This document shows positions 34,920 to 43,812 of a stretch of 64,000 nucleotides of DNA, piece by piece. This DNA comes from an uncultured Celeribacter sp. (GTDB lineage: Bacteria > Pseudomonadota > Alphaproteobacteria > Rhodobacterales > Rhodobacteraceae): positions 2,108,001-2,172,000 of the forward strand of contig NZ_OY781106.1 of assembly GCF_963676475.1 (NCBI RefSeq), in the 5' to 3' direction. Within the stretch, counting starts at the first letter, position 1, and each line of letters starts with the position of its first letter. The notes under the pieces were generated by a model. It did not search any database, was not told the DNA's origin, and saw nothing but the letters and a program-made list of their open reading frames with translations. Position numbers and translations under genes: made by a program.

Positions 34920-37012
34920 GCGGCACGCTCCTGAGGTTTGCCCTGACGTTTCGCCGCCAAGATCAGAGGCACGCATTGGGTCGGATCGTCATGGATTTTG
35001 ACGCAATCAAGACATTGGAAACATTCATCATATTGGATTTCTCCGGTCTTCTTGATCGCCCCGTAGCGGCATTTAACACGGCAGAGCTGACACGGGCTGC
35101 CGCACTCTTTGCGCCGCGCGATCCAGTCGCGGCCTCTGAGCAGGCCTCCAATCGCCATGATTGCGCCCAAGGGGCAGACATAGCGGCAGAAGCCTTTGAA
35201 AAAGACCACACTCGTGGCCAAGAGGAACAGCGCATAGGCCACATAATACCATTCACGCTGGAAATAGACTGTGACAGCGGTTTTGAACGGCTCGATCTCG
35301 GCGGCTTTTTCGGCGTGGTCCGGGGCCACGAAAGCCACCGCGATCAACCCCGCCAGCGCGACGTATTTGCCTTTCTTGAGCCGTCGATCCCAGAGCGGCG
35401 ACGCCTCGCGTTGGCGCAGCCCCAAAGCCTTGCCGAGATGGTGCAACAGCTCCTGCATCGCGCCAAACGGACAAAGCCAACCACAAAACAGCCCCCGCCC
35501 CCAAAGCACAAAGCCGAGGAGGCTCACCGCCCAGATCATCAGAGAAAACGGGTCATACAACAGCACCGAGAGACTGCCGTCCCCGATGGCGGCGCGCAGC
35601 ACGGCAAGCACCGTCACGATGGACAATTGCCCCTGTCCCCACCAGCCGATGAATCCGATGACAACGCAAAGGATACCAAGCCGCATGACTGTGAAATGGC
35701 GAAGGGCGGCAAAGCGATGCATCAAGGGGCCGACAAGCACCAAAAGCGTGGTCAGGAACAGCGCCAGAGCGATCAGGTCCGCCTTGCGATTGAACGCCGC
35801 CTCAAGCCAGCCTGGCAGCGGTTTATGCACCTCGGGCACGCTGTAAAACCGCGCCGGTGCGCTATAAGCGAGGTCGAAATGTGCGTCGCCGATCTCTGGT
35901 TGGAACATGCCGTGTTCTCGCACGGCCTGTACCTTGAGCACCCACTCCGAGATCGGATCAAAGCCCAGCCGCCGGTCGGCGCGCAGGATCATCGCGGTCT
36001 CAGGTTCGGGCACATCGGACGCCAGTTCGACCCAGATGTCGGCATCGCGCAGCGCCACAGGAAAGCCGCCCTGCTCCGCCGACAGCCGATCCGGCGCGGT
36101 GTTGCGCACGAAGTCTTCCGAGACCAATCCGTGCCGTCCGTAGTCCATGACCAACAGAGGCTCGGCCTCGGGCGAGACCTCGAGAAACCGCTGCACCTCA
36201 TCGAAGGTGCCGGGCGCAAGAACGGCCCCCGCCACCGGGGGCGCACCGATGTCAACGAGCCAGAGATCGAGGTAGCGACCCTCCGGGTCGGCCTTAGCCT
36301 CCGGGTCATCATGGGCCCAAATCGTACCGGCGAAGGCGGCATCCAGTTCGGCGTTGGTGATGGAGAGGCGCCGTGCGATGCCTTGGTCCACGAGATCGGC
36401 CCAGCTCAGCGCCTCATTGACGTCCGCATCGGGGCGCGCGGGCGTGGATGTCGCCAGCCCCTGCATCTTGTCGCGGGCCACGATCAGCGTAGCAGCAAGG
36501 ATACTTTCATGCGCGATTCGCACGCTGGCCGTGGCCTTCGTGACGCCGTCGAGATAGACCAGATCGGACCCGCCGCCGCCAGCGCCATAAGGCACGCCGA
36601 CGACGAGGCTCTGGGTGATCGAGAGACCAGGATATTGCGCCAGAAATTCGCGAAACGGTGCTTCGCCAAGACCTGACACAAAGACCGGCTCATATTGCGA
36701 CAGCAAACGCACATCAATGAAGACGCCAGATTTATCCAAAAGAACCAGGGCGTTGATCGGCTTTCCCGAAAAACCTGGCAAAGGCGCCAGCGGGCCGGTT
36801 TCGAAGACATAGCCCACTTCGGCACCGCCGGAATTCAAAAGCTGATAGACGCCCCGGTCGTCGATGTCTTCGCCCAAGGCGTAGGGCGGGACAATCAGTT
36901 TCGCGATCTCGTCGCGCGGCAAAGGCTCCGGCCCGGCGGCAGCGACCGACAGGGGAAAAAAGGTGAGCACGATCCAAATCAGCGCCCGGAATGAGACAAT
37001 GAGCCTGCACAT
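34916..37012 (-). CDS. NosR-like flavoprotein with FMN-binding domain, membrane helices and 4Fe-4S clusters
   Basis: A 698-residue protein: signal peptide, periplasmic FMN-binding domain with the flavinylation-type motif DGVTKATASV (about residue 155), transmembrane helices from about residue 415, and cytoplasmic iron-sulfur motifs. Polyferredoxin-type motifs include CGWLCPFGAMQE and CRYVCPLGAIMA, followed by CGSPCQLCRVKCRYGAI and CFQCLDCVKIHDDPTQC. This is the NosR/NirI layout. Relatives pass electrons across the membrane for N2O reduction, but there is no nosZ here. With ApbE next door and the xox cluster around it, it may carry electrons to or from the quinoprotein system; that is inference. 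The TKATAS motif has Lys where TGATAS is usual. Confidence 0.85.
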   Translation of the reverse strand: MCRLIVSFRALIWIVLTFFPLSVAAAGPEPLPRDEIAKLIVPPYALGEDIDDRGVYQLLNSGGAEVGYVFETGPLAPLPGFSGKPINALVLLDKSGVFIDVRLLSQYEPVFVSGLGEAPFREFLAQYPGLSITQSLVVGVPYGAGGGGSDLVYLDGVTKATASVRIAHESILAATLIVARDKMQGLATSTPARPDADVNEALSWADLVDQGIARRLSITNAELDAAFAGTIWAHDDPEAKADPEGRYLDLWLVDIGAPPVAGAVLAPGTFDEVQRFLEVSPEAEPLLVMDYGRHGLVSEDFVRNTAPDRLSAEQGGFPVALRDADIWVELASDVPEPETAMILRADRRLGFDPISEWVLKVQAVREHGMFQPEIGDAHFDLAYSAPARFYSVPEVHKPLPGWLEAAFNRKADLIALALFLTTLLVLVGPLMHRFAALRHFTVMRLGILCVVIGFIGWWGQGQLSIVTVLAVLRAAIGDGSLSVLLYDPFSLMIWAVSLLGFVLWGRGLFCGWLCPFGAMQELLHHLGKALGLRQREASPLWDRRLKKGKYVALAGLIAVAFVAPDHAEKAAEIEPFKTAVTVYFQREWYYVAYALFLLATSVVFFKGFCRYVCPLGAIMAIGGLLRGRDWIARRKECGSPCQLCRVKCRYGAIKKTGEIQYDECFQCLDCVKIHDDPTQCVPLILAAKRQGKPQERAA

Positions 37013-37047
37013 CTGATCACGCTAACAATGCCCGCGCGCGCGGCGAA

Positions 37048-37077
37048 TACGACCAAAGTCCAGCACGCCCTGCGACC
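37048..37077. promoter_or_regulatory. CGACCAAAG-type motif between the NosR-like gene and the ABC permease
   Basis: TACGACCAAAGTCCA (37048-37062) is followed by CTGCGACC (37070-37077), the same pair and spacing as upstream of the Sel1 gene. It lies in the 98-bp gap between divergent starts 37012 and 37111. Confidence 0.6.
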
Positions 37078-37110
37078 CCGCCCGCGCTACAGTCAGGGTC
37101 GGAGGAGTTC

Positions 37111-37917
37111 ATGCAAAAGACGCGGAGATATTCGGCAGGCTATACCGCCCTGTCCTTGGGCGGACTGGTTGCGCTCTGGGCCTTTGCGGCTTGGGTCAAA
37201 GCCGACCCGGAGATCCTGCCGTCGCCCATGGCAGTCATGGTGGTTTTGGTCGATCTGATCGCCAAGGGCACGCTCTGGCCGCAGATGCAGGCGACGCTCA
37301 CCCGCGTGATCCTGTCTTTCTCTGCCGCCATGGTGCTTGGCACCGCCCTTGGGATTTTGCTCGGCCTGTCACCGCGTCTCAATCGCCTGTTCGACCCTTG
37401 GGTGACGGTGTTTCTGAACCTGCCCGCGCTGGTGGTCATCGTGCTCTGTTATCTCTGGATCGGTCTCAACGAGGTGGCCGCAATCACCGCCGTCACGCTC
37501 AACAAACTGGCACAGGTGACGGTGACGCTGCGCGATGGAACGGCCGCGCGGGATCGGCGGCTCGACGAGATGGCGGGCCTCTACCGGATGCCGCGTGTGC
37601 TCTACCTGCGCCACGTCGTGTTGCCGCAGCTTGCGCCTTATCTCGCCATTGCAGGGAGGAACGGTTTGGCGATGATCTGGAAGATCGTGCTCGTCGTTGA
37701 ATTTCTGGGCCGTTCCAATGGGATCGGCTTTAAAATTCATCTACATTTTCAGAGCTTTCAAACCGCGCATGTGCTGGCCTATGCGCTCAGTTTCGTGGCC
37801 GTCATGCTGGTGATCGAGGTCGCGGGGATCCAGCCGTGGGAGCGTGCCGCCGGGCGCTGGCGGGGCACTGCAGCGGGTAACACGGGCCGCCTCACCCCTC
37901 GTCCTGCGGCGCCATGA
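37111..37917 (+). CDS. NitT/TauT-type ABC transporter permease
   Basis: A 268-residue inner-membrane permease with a SsuC/TauC-type EAA region (RRLDEMAGLYRMPRVLYLRHVVLPQLAPYLAIAGRNGLAMIWKIVLVVEFLGRSNGIG). GGAGGAG precedes ATG 37111. It has no ATPase or binding protein adjacent, so it probably pairs with the genes at 25318-26957; the shared palindrome supports co-regulation. Its 3' end overlaps the convergent kinase gene by 26 bases. Confidence 0.85.
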   Translation: MQKTRRYSAGYTALSLGGLVALWAFAAWVKADPEILPSPMAVMVVLVDLIAKGTLWPQMQATLTRVILSFSAAMVLGTALGILLGLSPRLNRLFDPWVTVFLNLPALVVIVLCYLWIGLNEVAAITAVTLNKLAQVTVTLRDGTAARDRRLDEMAGLYRMPRVLYLRHVVLPQLAPYLAIAGRNGLAMIWKIVLVVEFLGRSNGIGFKIHLHFQSFQTAHVLAYALSFVAVMLVIEVAGIQPWERAAGRWRGTAAGNTGRLTPRPAAP

Positions 37918-40114
37918 CAAAGCGCTCAAGGTCCTGCGGCGCGATGGGTTTATAGAGGATTTTGATGCCAGCGCCGGAACTGTGCCGCACCACCTCGGGG
38001 GAGCGGTTCGCCGTCACCAGACGGGCCGGAATGGGACCGTAGAGACCTCGCATCTGGCGGATCACCTCGATGCCGTCGATGCCGTCTCCGAGCTGATAAT
38101 CGACCAGCATGAGATCGGGCACCACATCCAACTCCGCAACGAGAGACAGAGCCTCCTCGCCGCTTTCCACCGCCACCACCGCAAGCCCCCATTTTTCGAG
38201 CAAGAGCGTCATGGCGCGGCGCACATCGGCGTCGTTTTCCACCAAAAGCGCGATCAGTCCAAAGGCCTGATCCGGGGCCGCGGGGGCGGATTGGAAACTG
38301 TTGATGTTTTGCGCCGCCAGATGCCGGGTCACGGCGAGATCGATGCCGAACACTGTGCCCTTGCCCAGCTCGCTATGAAGATGAATGGGATGGCCCAATT
38401 GAGCACAGGCGCGGTCGACAATGGCAAGCCCAAGCCCCATGCCGACAGAGGCCGAAGCCGAGGTGCCAAGCCGATGAAATTCCTGAAAAATCGCCTGTTG
38501 CGAGGCTTCGGGGATGCCCGGTCCGGTGTCGCGCACCTCAAGACGCACACGCCCGTTCGGCTTGTGCCGTGCGCCCACCAAAACTCGGCCCTCCTCGGTG
38601 TAGCGGATCGCGTTGGACATCAGGTTCTGCAAAATCCGCCTGAGGTACGTCGGGTCGCTTTCGACGATCTTATCGGTGCGCAGAACGCGCAAGTCGATGC
38701 CCTTGGCGCGCGCGGCGGGCAGGTATTCTTCGCGCAATTGCATCAGCATCGGCGCCAAGGGCACCGGCATGATGTCGAGCGCCTTGCGCCCGGCCTCTAA
38801 TTTGGAAATATCGAGCAGCGCGGAGAGGATGTTTTCGACACTCGCCAGCGCGTTTTGCGCCTTGGCAAGGGTTTCACGCGCCAGCGGGCTTGTCACATCG
38901 TCCTCGGCGGAGGCGACAAACAGCTTGGCGGCGGACAGGGGCTGCAACAGGTCGTGACTGGCGGCGGCGACAAAACGCGAGCGCGCGGCATTGGCGCGTT
39001 CCGCCCGGCCCAGCGCATCCTCAAGATCGAGCGTCCGGCTCATCACCCGCGCCTCGAGCGTCTCGTTGGCGCGCGTGAGGTCCTCCACCGCCTGACGCTC
39101 GGCCGTCACATCGGTGACGGACATCACGAAGCCGCCATCGGGCAGGTCCTCGGCAGAGACCACCAACACGCGGTTGTCGACATGTTTGAGCTCGAAGCTG
39201 ATCGGCACACGCGGGGCCTGACCGTAGACCCAGGTGAGCAAGGCCTCGGGCGTCATTCCGTCGTTCAGGGTCAAGGCCGTTTCTGCCCGCTGATACATGG
39301 TGTCGAACCGCGCGCCGATCCGCATAAAGGACATCGGCAAGCCCATCAGATAGCCAAGACGTTGATTAAAGCCCGCAAGCCGCGCGTCCTTGTCAAAGAT
39401 GCATACACCCAGGGAGACATGCTCCAAAGTTGCACGGATCATCTGGGCCTGATCGTCCAGCATCCGCCCTCGGGTCTCGCGTTCGGTCATCACCAGATCG
39501 GAGACATCGGTCTGCAAGATCACCGTGCCATCGTCAGGCGTGCGCTGTTCGGAAATCTGGATCCAACGGTCGCCATCCACATGAATGTTGAACACCACAT
39601 GCCGGTCCCGGTGCCGTTCGACACGACGTTCGGCCCAGGCGTAGGCCGTATCCGTTTCGGTCAGATCGAGATGTTTGGACTTGCCGACCAATTCGGCATA
39701 ATCCGCAAAGCCGATCCCCTCATGAAGGGCTTCGCGCACGTCCGGCAGGAAACTCGCAAAGCGCGAGTTATACATGACCAACACATCGTCTGAATCGAAC
39801 AAGGCAAAGCCGTCCTGCACCGTCTCGATGGCATTGGCGAGGTTGCGCCGCGCGGTGTCGAGATCGCGGTTCGCCTCGGCCAGCCGGGCGTTCGAGACGT
39901 TGAGCAGATCGAGCGCATATTCCAGATCGACGGTGCGCTGCCGGACCTGTTCCTCGAACATGGCGGCGCGCTGAAACTGGGCATAGGCGGCGCTATGTTC
40001 ATTCGAGCGTTGTTCCGTCTGGCTCATCAGCACATCGACGATTTTCAACAGTTTTTCGCGCGACCGCTCCGGGGTATCGGCGGGGTTCAGGACAAAATCG
40101 GACGGGCGGGTCAT
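37892..40114 (-). CDS. Hybrid sensor histidine kinase/response regulator (FlhS-like)
   Basis: A 740-residue protein without clear membrane helices. The order is a coiled coil (residues about 30-110), PAS-type domains (ETVQDGFALFDSDDVLVMYN; LEHVSLGVCIFDKDARLAGFN), HisKA with the phospho-His in AAASHDLLQPL, HATPase (LMSNAIRYTEEG, DTGPGIP, MGLGLAIVDRAC) and a C-terminal receiver domain (ALLVENDADVRRAM; Asp in LMLVDYQLGDG; Lys in ILYKPI). It overlaps the FIST gene by ATGA and lies upstream in order of the NarL-type regulator. It resembles FlhS-type kinases controlling formaldehyde and methanol oxidation genes in Paracoccus. Confidence 0.88.
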   Translation of the reverse strand: MTRPSDFVLNPADTPERSREKLLKIVDVLMSQTEQRSNEHSAAYAQFQRAAMFEEQVRQRTVDLEYALDLLNVSNARLAEANRDLDTARRNLANAIETVQDGFALFDSDDVLVMYNSRFASFLPDVREALHEGIGFADYAELVGKSKHLDLTETDTAYAWAERRVERHRDRHVVFNIHVDGDRWIQISEQRTPDDGTVILQTDVSDLVMTERETRGRMLDDQAQMIRATLEHVSLGVCIFDKDARLAGFNQRLGYLMGLPMSFMRIGARFDTMYQRAETALTLNDGMTPEALLTWVYGQAPRVPISFELKHVDNRVLVVSAEDLPDGGFVMSVTDVTAERQAVEDLTRANETLEARVMSRTLDLEDALGRAERANAARSRFVAAASHDLLQPLSAAKLFVASAEDDVTSPLARETLAKAQNALASVENILSALLDISKLEAGRKALDIMPVPLAPMLMQLREEYLPAARAKGIDLRVLRTDKIVESDPTYLRRILQNLMSNAIRYTEEGRVLVGARHKPNGRVRLEVRDTGPGIPEASQQAIFQEFHRLGTSASASVGMGLGLAIVDRACAQLGHPIHLHSELGKGTVFGIDLAVTRHLAAQNINSFQSAPAAPDQAFGLIALLVENDADVRRAMTLLLEKWGLAVVAVESGEEALSLVAELDVVPDLMLVDYQLGDGIDGIEVIRQMRGLYGPIPARLVTANRSPEVVRHSSGAGIKILYKPIAPQDLERFVMAPQDEG

Positions 40115-41379
40115 CTGGGCGCCCCCTCTTTGGGCGCATCTGCGGGCGAGGCCCCGGAACAGGCCGTTAACTCGCCCTCGCTCATCTCCGTGCCAGGGGG
40201 ATAGATCGCCACGCCGGTGAAGGTCTGGTTGACATGGATCGCGCCGATCTGTTCGCCATAGGTGGAGAACCCGCGCACCTTATGTTTGCGCAACAGCGCG
40301 GACACTTCGGATTTTTTCTGGGTTTGCTCAGCCTCGATCCGGCGAAAGATGCAGTCAAAGGCCAGAACCATCTCAGGCGCTGCGGGCTTTGAGAGGGTTT
40401 CAAGCGTATTGGTCAGATGGCCCACCATGTCCTTGGGTTCCGCCAAGGTCAGCACCAAGCCCTGATCAATCGCGGCAAAGAACGACATATCACCATTGGG
40501 CTCCACCGATTTGATTGCACGCACATGGTGTTTGCCACCGACCTGCACCACCACGGGGTTCGCCGCGAAGACCCGGTCATTCAACGCCGCCGGGTCCTGA
40601 CCGGTCAGACGCGCATATTCCATCGCGGCGGGTTCAGCGTTGATTTCTTTGACCACACGCGTGTCGGTTTCCGCTTCGGTCACGACCATGCGTTTTTCGG
40701 TGACCTGAAAATGATCGCAGGAAAACACCCGCACCGGGCAATGGGTGCGGAAAAACGTCAGCATAGCGGCGTTTTCGGTGATCTGGCGCCCGTTGAGCAG
40801 AAAGGTTTCCTTGAACCGCACCCCGTCCCCCGCTGAGCCACCGAACAAAGGCACAGGCCCCAGCCCAGAGGCCAAGGCGGCCGTCAGGGCGTCTTCGCGT
40901 TCCGAGAGCCCATCGACCAGCAGCATCGCGAATTCATGTTCGAAATGCGGATAGCGTTGCGCCAGAATTTGCCGCGCGCGGATCAAGCCGCTCATCAGGT
41001 CCTGCGTCAGACAAGACTTAAGCTCGGGCACAAGGATCGTCTCCACCCCGAAATGTTCGACCGGAAAGCCGACCGCGAGAATTTTGTCCTCGTCATAGCC
41101 CTCGGCCGTCAACTCTCCCGCCGTCGAGCACCCCATCACCCGCCCCCAAGGCACCTCCGCCTTGATCTGACGCGCCAGAGCCACGCGATCCACACTGGGC
41201 GCGAAGAACATCAGGACGATGGAAAACGGGCCTTTGCCGAGCTTTTGCACCAGCTTGCGGATGGCATCGGGGTCCTGCGCCTCGACCTCGGCCGAGCGCA
41301 CCACGGGGGCGCCCTCGCCAAAGCTCGGCCCAAAGCCCGCGCCATACCCCGCACCGAAAGCTGCGTTCTGATGTCTCAT
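40111..41379 (-). CDS. FIST sensory domain protein
   Basis: A 422-residue protein with FIST N and FIST C domains: FFAPSVDRVALARQIKAEVPWGRVMGCSTAGELTAEGY, LLVDGLSEREDALTAALASGLG...LFGGSAGDG and the C-terminal VLAFDCIFRRIEAEQ...VRGFSTYGEQIGAIHVNQTFTGVAIYP. FIST domains bind small molecules. The start ATG 41379 follows GGGAGGAC; a poly-Gly/Ala N-terminal segment follows. It is coupled by ATGA to the hybrid kinase, so the FIST protein is likely its input module. Confidence 0.88.
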   Translation of the reverse strand: MRHQNAAFGAGYGAGFGPSFGEGAPVVRSAEVEAQDPDAIRKLVQKLGKGPFSIVLMFFAPSVDRVALARQIKAEVPWGRVMGCSTAGELTAEGYDEDKILAVGFPVEHFGVETILVPELKSCLTQDLMSGLIRARQILAQRYPHFEHEFAMLLVDGLSEREDALTAALASGLGPVPLFGGSAGDGVRFKETFLLNGRQITENAAMLTFFRTHCPVRVFSCDHFQVTEKRMVVTEAETDTRVVKEINAEPAAMEYARLTGQDPAALNDRVFAANPVVVQVGGKHHVRAIKSVEPNGDMSFFAAIDQGLVLTLAEPKDMVGHLTNTLETLSKPAAPEMVLAFDCIFRRIEAEQTQKKSEVSALLRKHKVRGFSTYGEQIGAIHVNQTFTGVAIYPPGTEMSEGELTACSGASPADAPKEGAPR

Positions 41380-41411
41380 GATGTCCTCCCTCAGGTGAGG
41401 GTGACGCAAAC

Positions 41412-42107
41412 TCAGGTGTCAGGCAAGAGGCTGTTGAAGTTGGCTTCCTGCGCGATGAGCACGGCCTGGGTGCGGCTTTGCACCCCGAGCTTGCGCATGA
41501 TCGCGGTCACATGCGCCTTGACGGTGGTCTCGGCGATGGAGAGCTCATAGGCGATTTGTTTGTTCATCTGCCCCTCGCAGATCAACTGCAAAATTCGCGC
41601 CTGTTGTTTCGTCAGATGCGACAGGCGAATGAGCGCCTCTTCGCCGGAACTGAGCGGCATATTGGCGTCGCTCTCGGAAAATGCGCCTTCGGGGGCGTAA
41701 ATCTCGCCATTGGCGATATGCGCGAAGGCCTTGCGGAACACGTCGCGCGGCGAATGTTTCGGCACAAAGCCCGCCGCGCCCACACGAATGGCCGAGCGCA
41801 CCACACGCGGCTCCGCCATCGACGACACGATCACCACCGGCGTGCGCGGGCAAAGCTTGATCAACCGCACAAGACCATCGAGGCCGTTCACATCGGGGAG
41901 GTTCAGATCGAGCAGGATCACATCCGGCTCAAGTCCACCGTCGAGCACAGACAAAGCCTCTTCGAGCGCGCCTGCGGTCTGCACCCGCTCGATGCCCAGC
42001 CCGGCTTTCAAGGTCATCGACAAAGCATCGCAAAACAGCGGGTGGTCGTCGATAATCAGGGCATTTTGCAGGGCACCTTCGACGCGGATGGAGGGCTTGT
42101 CGTTCAT
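41412..42107 (-). CDS. NarL/FixJ-family response regulator (FlhR-like)
   Basis: A 231-residue protein with a receiver domain (ALIIDDHPLFCDAL; Asp in VILLDLNLPDVNG; Lys in GFVPKHS) and a C-terminal LuxR helix-turn-helix (LTKQQARILQLICEGQMNKQIAYELSIAETTVKAHVTAIMRKLGVQSRTQA). It is first of three genes (regulator, FIST, hybrid kinase) on the minus strand, 32 bases before the FIST start. FlhR-type regulators activate xoxF and formaldehyde dehydrogenase genes. It is the best local candidate to bind the repeated TRCGACCAAAGTCGYA-like element. Confidence 0.88.
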   Translation of the reverse strand: MNDKPSIRVEGALQNALIIDDHPLFCDALSMTLKAGLGIERVQTAGALEEALSVLDGGLEPDVILLDLNLPDVNGLDGLVRLIKLCPRTPVVIVSSMAEPRVVRSAIRVGAAGFVPKHSPRDVFRKAFAHIANGEIYAPEGAFSESDANMPLSSGEEALIRLSHLTKQQARILQLICEGQMNKQIAYELSIAETTVKAHVTAIMRKLGVQSRTQAVLIAQEANFNSLLPDT

Positions 42108-42237
42108 CGGAAAACCATTTCTCACCTGTTTCTGCCCCAACCTAGCAGAGAGCTTGTGCGACGGACATTGCCGAAAAGTCTATGTTTTCTTCTGACGGTT
42201 TACACGTTCAGCTTGCGCCCGTGCAGGCACTGATCAG

Positions 42238-42706
42238 ATCGGATGGACCGCGTTGTAGCGCCGGTCGTGCCAGACAAGAGGCCGCGTCGCGCGGTCGAGG
42301 GTCATGCCGGGCAAACCACCCGCAAAGAGGATGTGACTGCCCAGATCAATCTCACCGATCACGGCGCCGTCCATCGTGGCCACGGCCTGTTTCAAACGCG
42401 AATGACCGGAGGGGCAACTGCCTCAGCTTCCCTGTTCAAACCGCTGCTCCGGCGGGCGTTTCCGGCAAAGGCATCGGCAATGTCGCGTTGCCCCACGGCC
42501 AGCATGGCAAAGGAAAATCCCGCACGCTTTCTGATCAAGACGGCCAGCGCGGATGTGGCATCAATCGATACAAGGATCGTGGGCGGCGTCCCGGTGAGCA
42601 ACATCGCCGCCGTCACCGTCCGCCCGAGGCGCGCCGCCCCCTCGCCTGCAGTCACCAGACAAGCGATCGCGGCCAGAGACGCCATGGCATTGCGGAAATC
42701 CTGCAT
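42238..42706 (-). pseudogene. Flavin reductase-like protein remnant
   Basis: The minus strand from ATG 42706 reads MQDFRNAMASLAAIACLVTA, then GRTVTAAMLLTGTPPTILVSIDATSALAVL and FSFAMLAVGQRDIADAFAG, the N-terminal half of a flavin reductase (RutF/HpaC-like) domain. After VAPPVIR the frame shifts and continues LKQAVATMDGAVIGEIDLGS, then a tail ending WHDRRYNAVHPI at 42238. About 25 residues between the halves also seem lost. Non-functional as a full protein. Confidence 0.65.
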
Positions 42707-42883
42707 CTCGATCCCGCTCTCAAAGCGTGGGTCCAGCTCCAGATGTTGCACCACGGTCATGAGCCGTTCCCCGGCTTGGGCGAAAACATCGTCTCTGTGG
42801 TGACCCTGCGCCTGCCCCGTCCGTGGCATCCGGTTCTGAGCTACGCCGGGCTGCGTGACTTGCCCGCGCCGCAGACGCCCTAA

Positions 42884-43812
42884 ACCGTGATGCAGGCGGT
42901 TCTGGTGCAACAGTCAGAGAAAGCAGATGAATGCGCAAACGGAAGGATAAGTCTGCGCAAGGGGTGTCAAGGGCGAAACGTACCGCCTCGTGCCCTTGGG
43001 CTGCTCTCTGAAGGACGGTGATAGAGGCGCTGGGGCAGACGCTCCAGCGCCTTTAACGTATGAAGGGAATGTGCGGTTCGTGACATGAAGCCGCGGATCC
43101 GGCGAAGGGCCGTTGCGCCCTCCCTGTATGAGCCTGAGCATGGCGCAGTGGGGGTGGCTTGCGATGGTGAGCCCCTGGACACGAGGTCGCTTGGAAACGG
43201 TGGGAACTCCGATGAAGACCATTATGCCGACGCAAGCTGTCGCTATGATCCAGAGCCGATATCAGCGACGGAGAAATTGTCAGGTGCCCGTCACAGCAAC
43301 TGATGTCTACGCCGACACCCTTGCTCGCGTCTGTGGAGGCGACGTTGACCTCGACCCGGTCGAACGGGGCCTCATCCACCTCAAGCGCCAGAAGGTGATT
43401 TCCGGCCGAAGACTGGTCACCCTTCTCGCCTGCCACCAGCGCGAGATCAGACCTGAGTGACGCGTCGCGATGGCTTCCTGGGCTAATGGTCTCAACACCA
43501 GATACGAATACACGAAGCGTCATCGCTCTTGGGAGCGAATGGTTTGCTTCAAGGGGGCGTAGTCCCCGCTCACGTCCGGCGCTGCATGATGATCTGTCCT
43601 CGAAGGGCGGAAACCGGACCTTCACGCGCCAAGCGCTGCGGATGCTTTGGTTGCGCGAATCGGACCTTCGCTGCGGTTGCGCGATCATTGGTTTGTATTG
43701 TGAAAAGCCGACATTCGCACGTCTGCCGCGCGATAGTTCTTGCCGCACCATGCACTAAGGTCAGCAATGCCCAGATAGTAACCTTTGCAAAAACGCACAC
43801 ACCAGCCTTAGT
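42884..43812. other. Gene-poor stretch between the flavin reductase remnant and rsuA
   Basis: About 930 bases with only short unconvincing frames. It holds a terminator-like hairpin (AGGCGCTGG 43025-43033 with CCAGCGCCT 43044-43052, then TT) and one small possible gene at 43214. No mobile-element ends were recognised. It may be degraded sequence. Confidence 0.4.
43214..43460 (+). CDS. Small hypothetical protein (uncertain)
   Basis: An 81-residue frame from ATG 43214: MKTIMPTQAVAMIQSRYQRR, then TDVYADTLARVCGGDVDLDPVERGLIHLKRQK and LVTLLACHQREIRPE. The amino-acid composition looks protein-like (acidic helix then basic helix), and AACTCCGATG gives only a weak ribosome site. No family is recognised. 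It could be the end of a truncated gene. Confidence 0.3.

Noticed and set aside
42735..42883. Possible plus-strand C-terminal fragment ending LSYAGLRDLPAPQTP
   Set aside because: Codon use looks coding but no family is recognised and it overlaps the flavin reductase remnant region.
42960..43300. Possible group II intron remnant
   Set aside because: Only a vague resemblance to intron-like tracts; no reverse transcriptase or domain V/VI motif seen.
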